Under the pieces are notes generated by a model, which saw nothing but the letters and a program-made list of their open reading frames with translations, searched no databases and was not told the origin of the DNA. A program made the position numbers and the translations under genes. From Chamaecrista fasciculata (Eukaryota; Streptophyta; Magnoliopsida; Fabales; Fabaceae), in assembly GCA_003254925.1 (NCBI GenBank), contig QANZ01001464.1, positions 47,835 to 111,834 of the forward strand: DNA of 64,000 nt, read 5' to 3'. Within the stretch, counting starts at the first letter, position 1; each line of letters opens with the position of its first letter. This document shows positions 46,021 through 56,759 of this stretch, one piece after another.

Positions 46021-47800
46021 CTATTCCCTATTGTGTTCTAGAGTTTGTAGATGTTTTATGCTTTTGACGAGATCCAAGAGTTGGGTGAGCCAACTCCGAA
46101 TTTTGGTAGCTTCACGCAACAGAGAAGGGCTTCGTGGTGTCATGCCACTCTGTGTGGAAGCAGTATCTTCGGAGTCGTCATCAGAGTCAGTTCGTGGTTT
46201 CTTGCTCGGTTGAGTCTCAATACTAGCCACTAGTCGCAATGGGATAGGAACTTCTTGAGGAGCTGGTGGAGTGATTCGTGTCCTATGAAGGGGCACGACT
46301 TCTCTCAATTCCAGGATGCAAGCATCGGGAATTCGTTCATCTCCCTCTACCCATGGTATGTCCAATCGAGCAGCTACGGAGCATATGGTATGAGGGAAGT
46401 AGAGCGCGGGAGGCTTTTCCTGCCCAAGGCATAGCCTTAGCTGGTCGTGGATGATTTTTCTGAAGTCCACGGGTAAACATTGTAAGATACAATAGGCCAG
46501 AGAGCTTGGTCCCATTGTTGTCAAACTCGAGTTTTAACTCGTAAACTCGTAAACTCGCCGAGTTTACCCCCTAAAATCGTGTAAACTCGGCTCAAACTCG
46601 GACCTGGGGTGAACTCGGAGTAAACTCGAGTTTTAACTCGTAAACTCGCGAGTTTGTAGTAAACTTGGCGAGTTCACTACTTTTTTTTTTTGGTTTTTGT
46701 CAAATAAAACCAACCCATTTAGCAAAAAAAACCAACCCAAGCATAAAAAAACCGGCCCACACTTAAAATTACCCTAAATCTAATCTATCTTCGACAATTT
46801 GCCAAATTTTTCTGCCTCTTGCGACTTGCCTTCAAAATTTTCTCCCTTCTTCGACTTGCTCTGCCTTCTGCAACTCGCCGCGCCGTCGACGCCTTCCGAC
46901 GACGCCGTCGATGCCATCGACGCCTTTCCCTGCTGCTGTCGCTGGGTATGTGTCAATATAAACTTAATCTATCTTTGTTATTTCATCGACTGTGAGTTTG
47001 TGAATGTCTGAATGTATGAATGTGAGTTTGGGTATGTTAATGTGAATATGTTAATGTATGATTTATGAATGGATGAATGTATGAATGTGAGTTTGTGACT
47101 AGGGGATGGGTATGTAATATGATTTATGAATGTATTCTTATTTAATTTTACACTTAAAGAAAATGATATATATGTGTAAATTTTATTCTGTAGGTAAACT
47201 CGGCGAGTTTACGATCCGAGTTTACGATCCGAGTTTACCCCCCCTCCACGAGTTTGGTTAAACTCTCGAGTTTGACAACCTTGCTTGGTCCATTGACATA
47301 CGTCCATCGGGTGAACTGGGGATAAATCGAGAATCAATGATTTTATGAAGTAGACGGACCACCGGGGTTGAGTGAATTGTGGAGAATGAAGTAAGTTCCC
47401 TTTGACTATTTTCAGTAGGATAGGCGCCACCGAGGTACCGATAGACGTGGTTCCCTAAAGACACGATGTGTGGTTGATATTTTTGAAAAGAGCATCTCCA
47501 AGTGAAACGGGTACCAAATACGGAGTTAATTGCTTTAACGGAGCAATCTATATGGGTTCCTCGGAGATAGACGTTATCGAGGTTGTCGACATTGGCAAGG
47601 GAATAAAATTCCCGAACCAAATTAAGACTTCCTTGACGAGGTGGCTCAAAGAATCCCCGAATTTTCCTCTCGTAAATGGCTGAGTTGAGCTCCTCAAGTG
47701 CGGGATCGGAATAGGCGATCCCCTTCTCAACATGAACATGAAGATGACGAACAAAGTCATCATGATAACTCTTTGCGCGGGCGCTCTTGAATTGGGCCAT
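46021..47800 (-). pseudogene. Extra ORF of the Athila-like element (plant-transposon-protein domain), split
   Basis: The N-terminal part (47800-47283) includes IYERKIRGFFEPPRQGSLNL, VREFYSLANVDNLDNVYLRG and AINSVFGTRFTW. The C-terminal part (about 46512-46021) includes LPVDFRKIIHDQLRLC and PWVEGDERIPDA, then an Asp/Ser-rich tail. This resembles the extra, env-position ORF of Athila-type elements ('putative plant transposon protein' domain), whose function is unknown. No signal peptide or membrane span is visible, so I do not call it an envelope protein. A MULE-like insertion (46513-47282) separates the two parts. Confidence 0.7.
46513..47282. mobile_element. MULE-like insertion inside the Athila extra ORF
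   Basis: Inverted ends are GTTGTCAAACTCGAG (left, 46517) and CTCGAGTTTGACAAC (right, ending 47279). It is flanked by GCTTGGTCC at 46504-46512 and 47283-47291, a 9-bp duplication. Many 'taaactcg/cgagttta' repeats lie just inside both ends. The middle (46790-46945) is GC-rich with a 'gccgtcgacgcc' style, ends in a potential splice donor (tgg|gtatgt) and may be captured coding DNA. A degenerate relative of its end appears at about 61000-61070. Confidence 0.72.
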
Positions 47801-48600
47801 ATCTACAGATCAATAATTATAATTAATATTTTAATTATCGAGAATCTAGAAAACTCTACGAAAAACAATCTAGACACGACAAACTAATCCCAGAACACTG
47901 AAAAACTCGATAGATCAAACAAAATTATAAATCGAGGCTGCGCCGTCGTGTTGCGCCGCCGGCTCGGAAGCCGGCGCAAAACAATTTTGCGACTTTTTCA
48001 AAAAGTTCGACAGCAAGGCCCCAAATTATTCTTTTGTCGACAGAAAGAAGTCCTAAAGTCGAATTTGAGAACAGATCCTAAAAAGAAAGAATCCTAGCGA
48101 ATTCACGAAAAGTTCAAACACTTACCTTGAATTAGGAAGGAAACTTGAGAAGAGGATATTGGAGTTCTCAAGAGAGTGCTCTAGGAACTTTTGAGATTTT
48201 GAAAAGTGAATATGAGAGTTGTGAGGAGCCTAGAGGGTTGATGAGGTATTTATAGGGTGTGAATCTAAGATTATATTCATCGAATCCACATGATTTAAAA
48301 TCTGGATTTAAATCAGATTTGATAGAGTTTAACTCACGATTAAACTCTTCAAATAATCGACGTTGCGCCGCCAGGTGCGCCGCCGGCGCAAAAACAAAAA
48401 TTTAAAATTTTTATTTCTGGCACGTGGCTGCTAGACTCTAACTAAACTTTTAAAATTGAAAATACTAATAAAAAGAGCTAGAATTTGTCTAATACAAATT
48501 CTAAAATCCTAAACTACGAATTAGGGTCGGGATAACCCTCTTCTTCCCCCACACTTACGCGGAAACCATGTAAGTGGGAAGAAGGCATCGCAGAACAGCT
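47801..48600 (-). other. Athila-like internal spacer with GC palindromes
   Basis: Non-coding, between gag-protease and the extra ORF. It contains GCGCCGCCGGCTCGGAAGCC followed by GGCGCA (47959-47985) and 'gcgccgccaggtgcgccgcc' (48364-48385), like those in the LTRs, and a polypurine-like motif at about 48545. RT, RNase H and integrase of an intact Athila would lie here but are absent. Confidence 0.6.
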
Positions 48601-51600
48601 TCAGGGTGGCTTGAAGGTTTCTTGGCGGATCTGCACGCGGTATCCACCTCTTCTTCGCTTGGCAGAGATTCTTTGTCCACATAGGTTGCCATCTTCATCC
48701 TTGAAGAGCGTGGCTCGGCTAAGGTTTCGCACCACCTTCTTATTCTTAAAGTTTTTAAGTTTTATGCGTGGTTGATACCTAACTTTTTTATTTAGCCTAG
48801 TCCTATGTGTTTTATGCAATTGAGTCCTAGGGTAATGTTCTCGCATGATAAGATGATAAAGTGCGAGCATACCTTTTTCAATGATCCCTACATCATCAAG
48901 GAATGGTCCGATGGGCTGATCCATGTTTTTGATTATTTCCATCCTTTGCACTGGGTTGATCACCTCATACATGCGGATGAAGCCCACATGGGTTCTTTCG
49001 GTTGCGTTTTTGCATACAGCATCCACGTTATTGAACCACTCTTTTGTACTTAGGCATTCAGCACCTATGCCTAAGTCTTTGCATGAGCACATGGAGAGCA
49101 AAGTTCTTGACCTTTTTGTAGCTCTTATCTCCTTGTCTACAAAATCGAAAACACTATAGCACGGGGCTATAGTTGGGTTAGTCTTGCGCACAGGCTGCCA
49201 CACAGCCTTGTGCTTGGAAATATTTTTGCTAAGTGCTGGTTTCTCTTTTACTTTGGAAGTTTTGAGGTCTTCCTCCTCTTCCTTGAAGAGTGAACTAATG
49301 TTTAAATCTTCAAGACCTATTTCAGGTTTTAGTGGGCCAGGGTCAGGAGGTTCTAAGCCTAAAAGTGTTTCAAACTCAAGTTACTCCTTCTTCGGCCTTT
49401 CTCCTAGGGTTTTGTTGGATGTACAAATACTTCGTGTTTCTCTCAACACGGAGTGTTCATCGGATTTCTGCTCTTCATACATCGTGAGCGTGATGTTTTG
49501 ATGTCCATTATCCATAGTGATCTTTCCATCTCTCATGCTAATATTAACATTAGCAGTTCGTAGGAAGGGTCTACCAAAAATGATAGTGTAATTGGTGGCT
49601 TTATTGCCACCAGTATCTAGGACATAAAAGTCAACGGGAAAGATTAAACCTTTCACCTTGACCAAGAAATCTTCTACTATTCCTAGGGGACGTCTGCTGC
49701 TTTTGTCGGCTAATTGCAGAATCAAGCCTGTTTCCTTTAGTCCATCCATGTTCAAAGAATCATAGACTGACTTGGACATAACATTGATGGTTGCTCCTAA
49801 ATCCAACAGTGCTCCATTGACTACGGCTTTTCCTATTATGCAAGGGATGGTGAATGAGCCAGGATCCTTGCGTTTTATAGGTATCTTAGGGTTTAAAAGG
49901 GCTGAAATGGTAGGGCTTAGTTGGAGTTTCTTTTGGGATATTTTCCTTTTCTCAACCAAGTCCTTAAATACTCTAGTGTATTTAGGGACTTTCCTAACCA
50001 AATCTAATAAGGGAGGAGTGACTTTTAGTTTACCTAATAATAAGTCTTCTAATTCCTTATCCTTTTTATCTTCTAATTGCTCCTTAGTCATTATATGAGA
50101 GCTTGGAAACGGTAGGTCTTCTACCTTAGTTTCTATCCTAGTTTCTACCTCAGTTTCTACCTTAGTTTCTATCCTAGTTTCTACCTTAGTTTCTAATTCT
50201 TCCTCAGCAGGGTTTTCTTCCTTATTCTTCTTATAGTTAAAACCAAAGAAGAATTGTGCATATCTAGGGTGCTTTTCTATCATAGCCCTAAAGTTTTCTC
50301 CAATTTTAAACTCTATGGATATGTCTTCAGGCTCAGGCTCTTCTAGGGGTTGCACTTAGGTTTCTTGAACAGGATTCTCTATAGGCTCGGGTTTGCTAGT
50401 GGTAATGGCATGAACTGCCTTAGAACTACTAGGGGCACTAATGTTGTTTACCTTAACATCGGTGGCTCGAACAAAAGCTTGTTCAAGATCATCGTGCTTC
50501 CTTTTCATTATGTCCATATCCTTAGAAAGGAGATCGATCCTTTGCTCAAAATCATCGAATCTCTTCGAAGTTCGAGCTTCGGATTCCTCAAACTTTCTAA
50601 TGAGGAGTTGAGTGTCAGTTTCGGTTGAAGAGAAGTTTTGTCTTTGAGGAGCTGGGTTATTAAAATTTTAATTTTGGAAATAGTTTCCAGTCCTAAATCT
50701 ATTATCAAATCTTCTAGGAAATTGACTAGGGCCTTGTTGATACATGGCCGAAACATCCTCGGGTTGATGGGGACAGTCCCTACTCACGTGTTGATATGAA
50801 TCGCACACGAAGCAAGGTGCGGTCACAAGAGCGACCTTTCTTGGCGAAGAGGCTAATTTGGCATTCATTTCCTTGACAGCTATGGCTAGACTGTCCATGT
50901 CGGATGCCAATTTCTCCAACATCGGGTCTAGCACGTTGGTTGTTATTCCTTTGACGGCACGGGTGCGTCTTCTTCGGTTTTCTCGCTTGTGGGCGACTTC
51001 CTTGATGAGCTACCATGTGGTCTCAACATCTAATTTTGTAATAGATCCATTAGACGCGGCATCAATATGATTAGCCTCGTCGTATAGGAGTCCACTACAA
51101 AAGTACTCCACTAATTGTTCATCAGTGTATTGGTGATTGAGACACTTAACTAAAAGGTCTTGGTATCTAGTTAAGTATTCGAGTAACGTCTCGTTATCTC
51201 GTTGTTTAATAGCTGAGATTTGCTGTTTAGCGGCAGATGCCTTAGCAACGGGAAAATACTTGTCTAGAAAAGATCTCCTAAGATTTTCCCAGGACAGGTA
51301 AGTTGTCCGTTCATAAGTTCCTAGATGAGTATACCAGTCTAATGCCTTGCCTTCGAGTGTGAGATGGAATACTTTCCACATCACGTCCTCTATGCTTGGC
51401 CCTAGGGGTTTCATGGTTCGGCAGTGAAGATATAGGTTATTCAGATGAGTAAAGGGATTCTCACTAGCCAATCCATGGAACTTGGGTAATCCATTGAAAA
51501 GTGGTCCTTTGATCTCAAAATCCGTTTGGATTTGAGGGAACACATTTCGCTGAACCTCATACTGTTTGTTAGATTGGGATGCTTCTCTTATAGATCTTCT

Positions 51601-51693
51601 CGGTCTAAGTTGTCCATTGCCTAGACCATGATTTTGACGAACTTCTTCGCGCTCTTGGTTATCTTGCCTACGATTATTGCCTGAATTTTCCAT
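48601..51693 (-). pseudogene. Gag-protease frame of the Athila-like element
   Basis: A single frame runs from ATG at 51691-51693 to a stop at 48601. It is interrupted only by in-frame stops at 51010, 50668, about 50356 and 49381, so decay is by point mutation and not by frameshift. Gag core: FNGLPKFHGLASENPFTHLN, NLYLHC and EGKALDWYTHLGTYERT. Knuckle: CFVCDSYQHVSRDC, canonical CCHC. A coiled-coil-like stretch precedes the protease. Protease: VNGALLDLGATINVMS, with the catalytic Asp in DLGA instead of DTGA, and IIFGRPFLRTANVNI. The last 200 codons (49203-48601) are basic and unrecognised. An array of 'ETKVETRIETKVE' repeats (about 50220-50115) precedes the protease. Confidence 0.85.
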
Positions 51694-51991
51694 TTGTTTT
51701 ATCCTTTTAGTTTTTTTTAATGGATCTTAGTGTTTTATTCAAATCGGGATCTAGGGGAACTAAAGGCTCTAAAAGTTTCCTAGGCATAAACTAAAAAAAT
51801 AAATAATAAAAATGAAGACTCAATAAAATAAAAATAATAATTCAAATAGTAAAAATTAAGACTCAAAAATAAAAAGACTAAAAAAAAAATAAAAATAAAA
51901 AGACAAAAAAAAAAAAATAAAAAGACTCAAAAATAAAAATAAAAAGACTCAAAAACTAATCACAATTTTTCTTAAGAACTCAAGATTGAGT
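51694..51991 (-). other. Leader of the Athila-like element
   Basis: About 300 bases between the primer-binding site and gag. On the plus strand it shows imperfect direct repeats of 'aaaaataaaaagactc' (51840-51960). No ORF. Confidence 0.6.
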
Positions 51992-52009
51992 TCCCCGGCA
52001 ACGACGCCA
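51992..52009 (-). other. Primer-binding site of the Athila-like element
   Basis: The minus strand reads TGGCGTCGTTGCCGGGGA, four bases from the LTR edge. It is complementary to the 3' end of plant tRNA-Asp with one mismatch (TGGCGC expected), the primer usually found in Athila elements. Confidence 0.8.
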
Positions 52010-52013
52010 AATT

Positions 52014-53433
52014 TGACAGGGACACACGTCGTGAAGTGTCAAACGCAATCAAATTAATTATACTCGAGCCTTGCAAGTATAACTATATTTATTAGGAATA
52101 TAGTATAGATGCACACCCAAGGTCGAACTCTTGCGGAACTCGATGTGATGAGACAAGAAAAACTATGACGAAGGGTTATAGCTTCTGTTCTTGAGGGTTG
52201 TTATGATTTAATGGATATTTTAATGAATCACAAACAATACTTGAGAGAAAACCCTAGAGATGGACTATCATGGTTCATTCATTATAAAGACTAGATAATT
52301 AACATGCAAATACTTTTCTATGAGACAACATGCATCTAAACTATAGACACAATCAATCAAACAATAGAGAGGATACAAATTAGGATTAATAACTCATCCA
52401 TGACTGGATTCATGAGCTATTTGCCAAAGCTCTTCGGGATAATCTATATTATTATCACGCCGGAACAATAAACAAATATATATATATAACTATGGAACTC
52501 CTAATATGCAAATAAGACATTGTAAACCACCCTTTAACAAACCTTAAAGAGCTACATCATTAATCGTGAGAGAGGCCAGACTCCGGGAATGCCAACACTC
52601 AATACTTTAACAAAGTATGATCTACTACTTATATATAACAAAACTATAACAAGTACACTTGAAAGAGTTAGTCATACCTCATAAATGCAAATATCAACAT
52701 CTGAACTCAACAATGAGTCATAGTGAACTCAAGCCACATCCTTGAGGCATTCCTCAAGTATCTACCTACTTAGTTACTCATACTCTAAGATGAGCACTAA
52801 CCTAAACTAAAGAGAATTGATTTCTAATCTGAAAACTGGTTCTTTGAGCGTGGAATGGCGACCTCTATTTATATTGTAGAGTAGTGTGCTTGATCCGCAG
52901 GTCAAGGAGAAGAAAATCACATCTGCGCCGTTGGCTGAGTCGGCGGCGCAGAGAGACGGCGCAGATTAATTCCAGCGTTATCCTGATAATATCTCTGTAT
53001 CTTGAATCGTGGCCGTACAAAACATGCTCCACTGCTTCGAATATTTTGCGCCGCGATATTTCCCTTTTGAGCCGCTGGCTCAAAGAGGCGGCGCAGACCC
53101 AAAGTCTATCTGCTGACGTGTTTGATTGATTGTGCCGGCGGCGGCGGCGCACACGATGACACAAAACTATCTTTTGCTCAACGCGGTTTTCTAGAATCTT
53201 CCGATATTTCCTTTGTGGTTTGGCCCTATTTGGATGTCTGAAAACTGAATAAACCATTAAGTAGCACCTATTTATAAAATACAATAAATAACGCTAATTA
53301 ACTCATTTTATTCACTTTATTCCACCACACCTTAGTGTTGCCCTTAGCATATTAATTAGTCTAATTCTAATATATTAATATCATAAACATACTAAAAGAA
53401 GGCCAAATAAGTTGTTCACTTTTGGGCTGATCA
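52014..53433 (-). repeat. 5' LTR of the Athila-like element
   Basis: 1420 bp, partner of 42820-44248. Differences cluster at the GC palindromes: an extra 'agagacggcgc' type insert at about 52951, and about 30 bp missing with 'ggcggcggcggc' expansion near 53125-53145. Elsewhere only scattered substitutions were seen. Confidence 0.92.
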
Positions 53434-53502
53434 GCCGTGCTCCTGGGAGTCAGAGGGGTCATGTAAAAGAGGGTCACGAGGGGAGTTGTTGTCGTTGGCC
53501 AT
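53434..53502 (-). pseudogene. Gag N-terminus of the Tat-type element (23 codons)
   Basis: An ATG at 53500-53502 opens MANDNNSPRDPLLHDPSDSQ, which is in frame with gag at 42814 once the 10.6-kb insertion and one GCCGT copy are discounted. A leader of about 140 bp separates it from the primer-binding site. Confidence 0.75.
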
Positions 53503-53639
53503 AGCAAAGTGTGAGTCACCTAGTTCAACAAGGTAAACATCGGTGAGTTAGCTTTGTCAAAAAGCAAGAGAGTTGAGCGCAAGGGCTCGTGTATGTAAAA
53601 GATGGTGAGGAGCACCCGTTGATGAACACATGGCGTGGA

Positions 53640-53657
53640 TCCCTACAGTCGACGCCA
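53640..53657 (-). other. Primer-binding site of the Tat-type element
   Basis: The minus strand reads TGGCGTCGACTGTAGGGA, one base from the LTR edge. It resembles the TGGCGCCGTCTGTGGGA sites seen in plant Tat elements, with several differences. Confidence 0.6.
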
Positions 53658-53658
53658 A

Positions 53659-54261
53659 TGATAAACTAGAAAATGGAACACTTACCTAGTTCAACAAGTG
53701 AGGGCTGCAAGAGCAAGTTGATCGTCCAAGTACCTACAACAACTTCACAAGGGGGCCCTGCGAAGAATACTCCGACGCTCAAGTTAGAATGTGAGAGATA
53801 TAAGAGCAAGAGAATTCTGAGATGTGAAGAGAAGCTAACCTTTGTCTGCTGGGTTGGGCGCTATTTATAGAGCAGGGAGAGAGTGGTGGCTAGCGTGCAG
53901 AGCGCACCACGCAGCGGAGCACGATCTCAACCAGCGATAATGGTGGAGACCGAGAATTGCGGAGCAAGGCAATCGTGGGTGGTTGCTTGCTGCATTGCCG
54001 GGCGGCCGCCAGAAGACTGGAGAACGCGGGCATGACTAAGTCAATGGCCCACGATCTCCATTAGCGAGGGTTGCAGAGCAAGGCAATCGTGGGTGATTGC
54101 GCTATTCCGAAGGCGTGCGCCATGACCCAAGATGGATCACGGCCGCCCTTAGATGCACAGAGGAGCGCTCGATCGGATCGAGTGCGCTTTGAGCAGTTTT
54201 AGGATGAGAGGAGGCCCGGAGCGAGGGCCGACTAGGCGTACGCCCAAATAGTGATATATCA
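53659..54261 (-). repeat. 5' LTR of the Tat-type element
   Basis: 603 bp beginning TGATAAACTAG and ending GATATATCA, so the ends are TGATA...TATCA. It is GC-richer than its surroundings from 53870 on. A 'cgagaattgcggagcaaggcaatcgtgggtg' type phrase occurs twice (about 53951 and 54062), a direct internal duplication. The flanking five bases at the right are ACCCC. The partner LTR is not in the window. Confidence 0.65.
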
Positions 54262-56016
54262 ACCCCTAATTAGTTTCCCCTAATTAATTATTTCTCTACA
54301 AACCCTTGTCACTTTTTATCTTTGTCATTCTACAACTCTCTCTCTCTCGCCTTGAACTGCGGAAGAAATTTATCAGGTTTGCTACTTTTCGTGTTATTTT
54401 GAAAATTATTTTAGTTATGTTCTGAGTGAGACTTTTTTAGACAATTTTATTATGTTGAGAATTATAGACATCGTGTTATGAAATTTTATTTTTCTCATGA
54501 ATTTATTAATTTTATTTAAAAATTTTAATTATGAGATAATTATTTTTTTATGATATAATATTTTTCTCGTGAATTGTTTTGAAGAATTTCTATATTTGAT
54601 AAATAGTAGTTGATAATAAAAAGTCAAGGGCATATTTGTAAAAGTATTAAACATTCCCAGGAATATCAAAGTTGAACCAAACACAAGATTGTAACATTTA
54701 TGGGAATATTGCAAAATAATCCTAGGATTATTTTAACTCATCCAAACAGATATTTTTATAATTTTGAGAATCTTATTCCTAGGAATCACATTCCCATAAA
54801 TGTGATTCTCGAAAATGAAAGAATAATCCGTGTACCATACGCCCCTGAGCATCTTAGATAAACTATAGATTTAGAAGGAAAGTGTAAGTTGGTGGGTATA
54901 CACATGCCGCCAACCAACCGATTCGTAACAGCTTCAAAGATTCGTCTCCGATACAAAGTTTCATTTCATGCTTTCTTTACAAAGTAAAGCACATTTAGAT
55001 AAGACTTTCACCAATCATCGTGCAGACTGCAGACGACGTAAATTGACTGAATAAAGGAAAAATTAAATTCATTAATAAATTAATACCCTAATATTTAAAA
55101 TATGATAACTTTTATCTAATATTGTTTATTTTAAATAAATAACTTAATAACCTATTACACATTTATTAGCAACTCTCTCATATTAACCTAATTAAAATTA
55201 GCAGCATATTATATATTTGAGAGATAAAATTTTATGATTTTTTAAACATTAAATTTATTAATTCCTTTTGAAAATTATCTTACCGTAAGGTCTCGTAACT
55301 GGGAAAAAACAGTTCTGTTAAATTTGTTATGAATTAATTTGTAAGGGGACTTGATATGATAGGGTAGTCGTGTTAAAAAAAGAGTAAATTAATAATTTGA
55401 TCCACAAAAAGTTATGATGTTGACAATTTAGTCCTTAAAAAATTGAAATTCACAATTTAATCTTTGAGATATCAAAAGAGTGTATTTTTCCATATAATAT
55501 ACTATTAAGCATATGAAAATGACGAATAAGTATAATATTTTGATCTTTTAGAGATTAAACTTTGTATTTTAGTTTTGAAAAAATTACTATTTGGTCCCTA
55601 CATTTATACCAAGTCAACTAACCAGTCTGTGAATAATCATAATACATGATTTGGTTTTTAAAATATTTTAATTATCAACTATTTGGTCCCGAGTGACGAT
55701 TTAGTCCTTGAATTTGAACTAATTTTATACTTTTTAGTCTCTGAATTTATACTAAATTAATATTATTTGGTCCTTGAATTGGTATTAATTTATACTTTTT
55801 GGTCCAAATTTTATCCAGTCCAAATCATTGACAATTGTGTTAATTCAGAGAATGAACAATATATTTTAATTATTCAAGAACTAATTAATTAATTAATTTG
55901 TCCTTAATTCAAGGATCAAATTGTAGGTTTTTTCAAAAGAGTTTCAGATTCTAAATTATGTATTTAAATCTTTCATAGACTGAGTTGTTAGTTCACTTAT
56001 CTTTACGAGGACTGAT
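54262..56016. other. AT-rich intergenic DNA with MITE fragments
   Basis: A CT-rich stretch at 54333-54352. From about 54600 to 54845 there is a MITE-like arm with 'attcctaggaatcacattcc' palindromes, ending 'gtaccatacgcccct'. From 55380 to 56015 many 'tttggtcc/tttagtcc' phrases occur in one orientation, as in half of a palindromic element. No gene was seen. Confidence 0.4.
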
Positions 56017-56025
56017 TTGTTATTT

Positions 56026-56456
56026 GGGTAAATTACACTTTGGTACCCTGTGGTTTTGATCCTATTTCACTTTGGTACCCTGTGGTTTGAAACTTGACAC
56101 TTTGGTACCCTGTGGTATTCTCCTTTAATACTTTGGTACCCTTTGGAGCTATTTTGTAATTTTAACCATAATAAATTTTGCAAAAATTACATATTTTCCC
56201 CTAAATTTTTTTAAAGTTTTCATTTTAGTCCCTAGATAATATGTATCTAGGGACCTATTTGTAATTTTTTAAAAACTTTTTGGGGTCAATATGTAATTTT
56301 TGCAAAATTTATCATGGTTAAAATTACAAAATAACTTCAAAGGGTACCAAAGTGTTAATGGAGAATACCACAGGGTACCAAAGTGTCAAGTTTCAAACCA
56401 CAGGGTACCAAAGTGAAATAGGGTCAAACCACAGGATACCAAAGTGTAATTTACCC
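56026..56456. mobile_element. MULE-like MITE upstream of the chorismate mutase gene, perfect 9-bp duplication
   Basis: The left end GGGTAAATTACACTTTGGTA is inverted at the right as TACCAAAGTGTAATTTACCC. The arms continue with 'ccctgtggtt' and 'aaccacaggg' units repeated three to four times, so the 431 bp is nearly a full palindrome. Flanks are identical: TTGTTATTT at 56017-56025 and 56457-56465. The right edge is about 300 bp from the start codon at 56760, so it lies in the promoter region. Confidence 0.85.
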
Positions 56457-56465
56457 TTGTTATTT

Positions 56466-56759
56466 TACTGTGACAAGAGAGAGAATCTTGAGGCTTCAGG
56501 TGACGGGATTGGCCATTTGGGACCATTCCTTCAACTTGAACAATTCAACAATCAACTTCACCTACCTCCTACTTTCATTTCAATTCATTCAGCTTTTTTC
56601 AATTCATTTCAACACCTAACCCTCTCTCTTGACTCTTGACGCCATTTTTTTCTATTTAACTCTCTTCTCATCAATTCTCACGCTATTTCTCAACATTCCC
56701 ACTTCTTCTTCTTGATTTCTTGTTGCAATCATCCTCTCTTCTCTCTCTGTGTTCCAATT
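56466..56759 (+). promoter_or_regulatory. Probable promoter and 5' leader of the chorismate mutase gene
   Basis: 'tctatttaac' at about 56652 is a weak TATA-like element, and the following CT-rich run ('tctctcttc', 'cttcttcttcttg') is typical of a plant leader. Placed by position and composition only. Confidence 0.35.

Larger units (their letters stand above)
42820..53433 (-). mobile_element. Athila-like Ty3/gypsy retrotransposon lacking RT/integrase, 10.6 kb
   Basis: Two long direct repeats (42820-44248 and 52014-53433) start TGACAGGGACAC and end GGGCTGATCA. They are flanked by the 5-bp duplication GCCGT (42815-42819, 53434-53438). A primer-binding site adjoins the right LTR and a polypurine tract the left one, so transcription is on the minus strand. 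Between them lie gag and protease (51693-48601) and an extra ORF (47800-46021). There is no RT, RNase H or integrase anywhere in the interior, so any movement would have needed enzymes from a relative. It inserted into the gag of the Tat-type element. Confidence 0.9.
36605..54261 (-). mobile_element. Decayed Tat-type Ty3/gypsy retrotransposon carrying nested insertions
   Basis: Reading minus, the parts in order are: LTR (54261-53659), primer-binding site, leader, gag start at 53502, gag and protease (42814-40901), RT (38769-37700), then an antisense ORF (36620-37411, plus strand). gag is interrupted by the Athila-like element (42820-53433), and the region before RT by a solo LTR (38770-40368). 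Gag carries a Tat-style CHHC knuckle and the protease a VDQGSSSD site. RNase H, integrase and the second LTR are missing, so the left side is truncated. Several in-frame stops make it inactive. The RNA-level gene order is inferred from family knowledge. Confidence 0.75.

Noticed and set aside
46021..47800. Calling the extra ORF an envelope gene
   Set aside because: Position is env-like, but no signal peptide, transmembrane span or glycoprotein features are visible; it matches a plant-transposon domain better.
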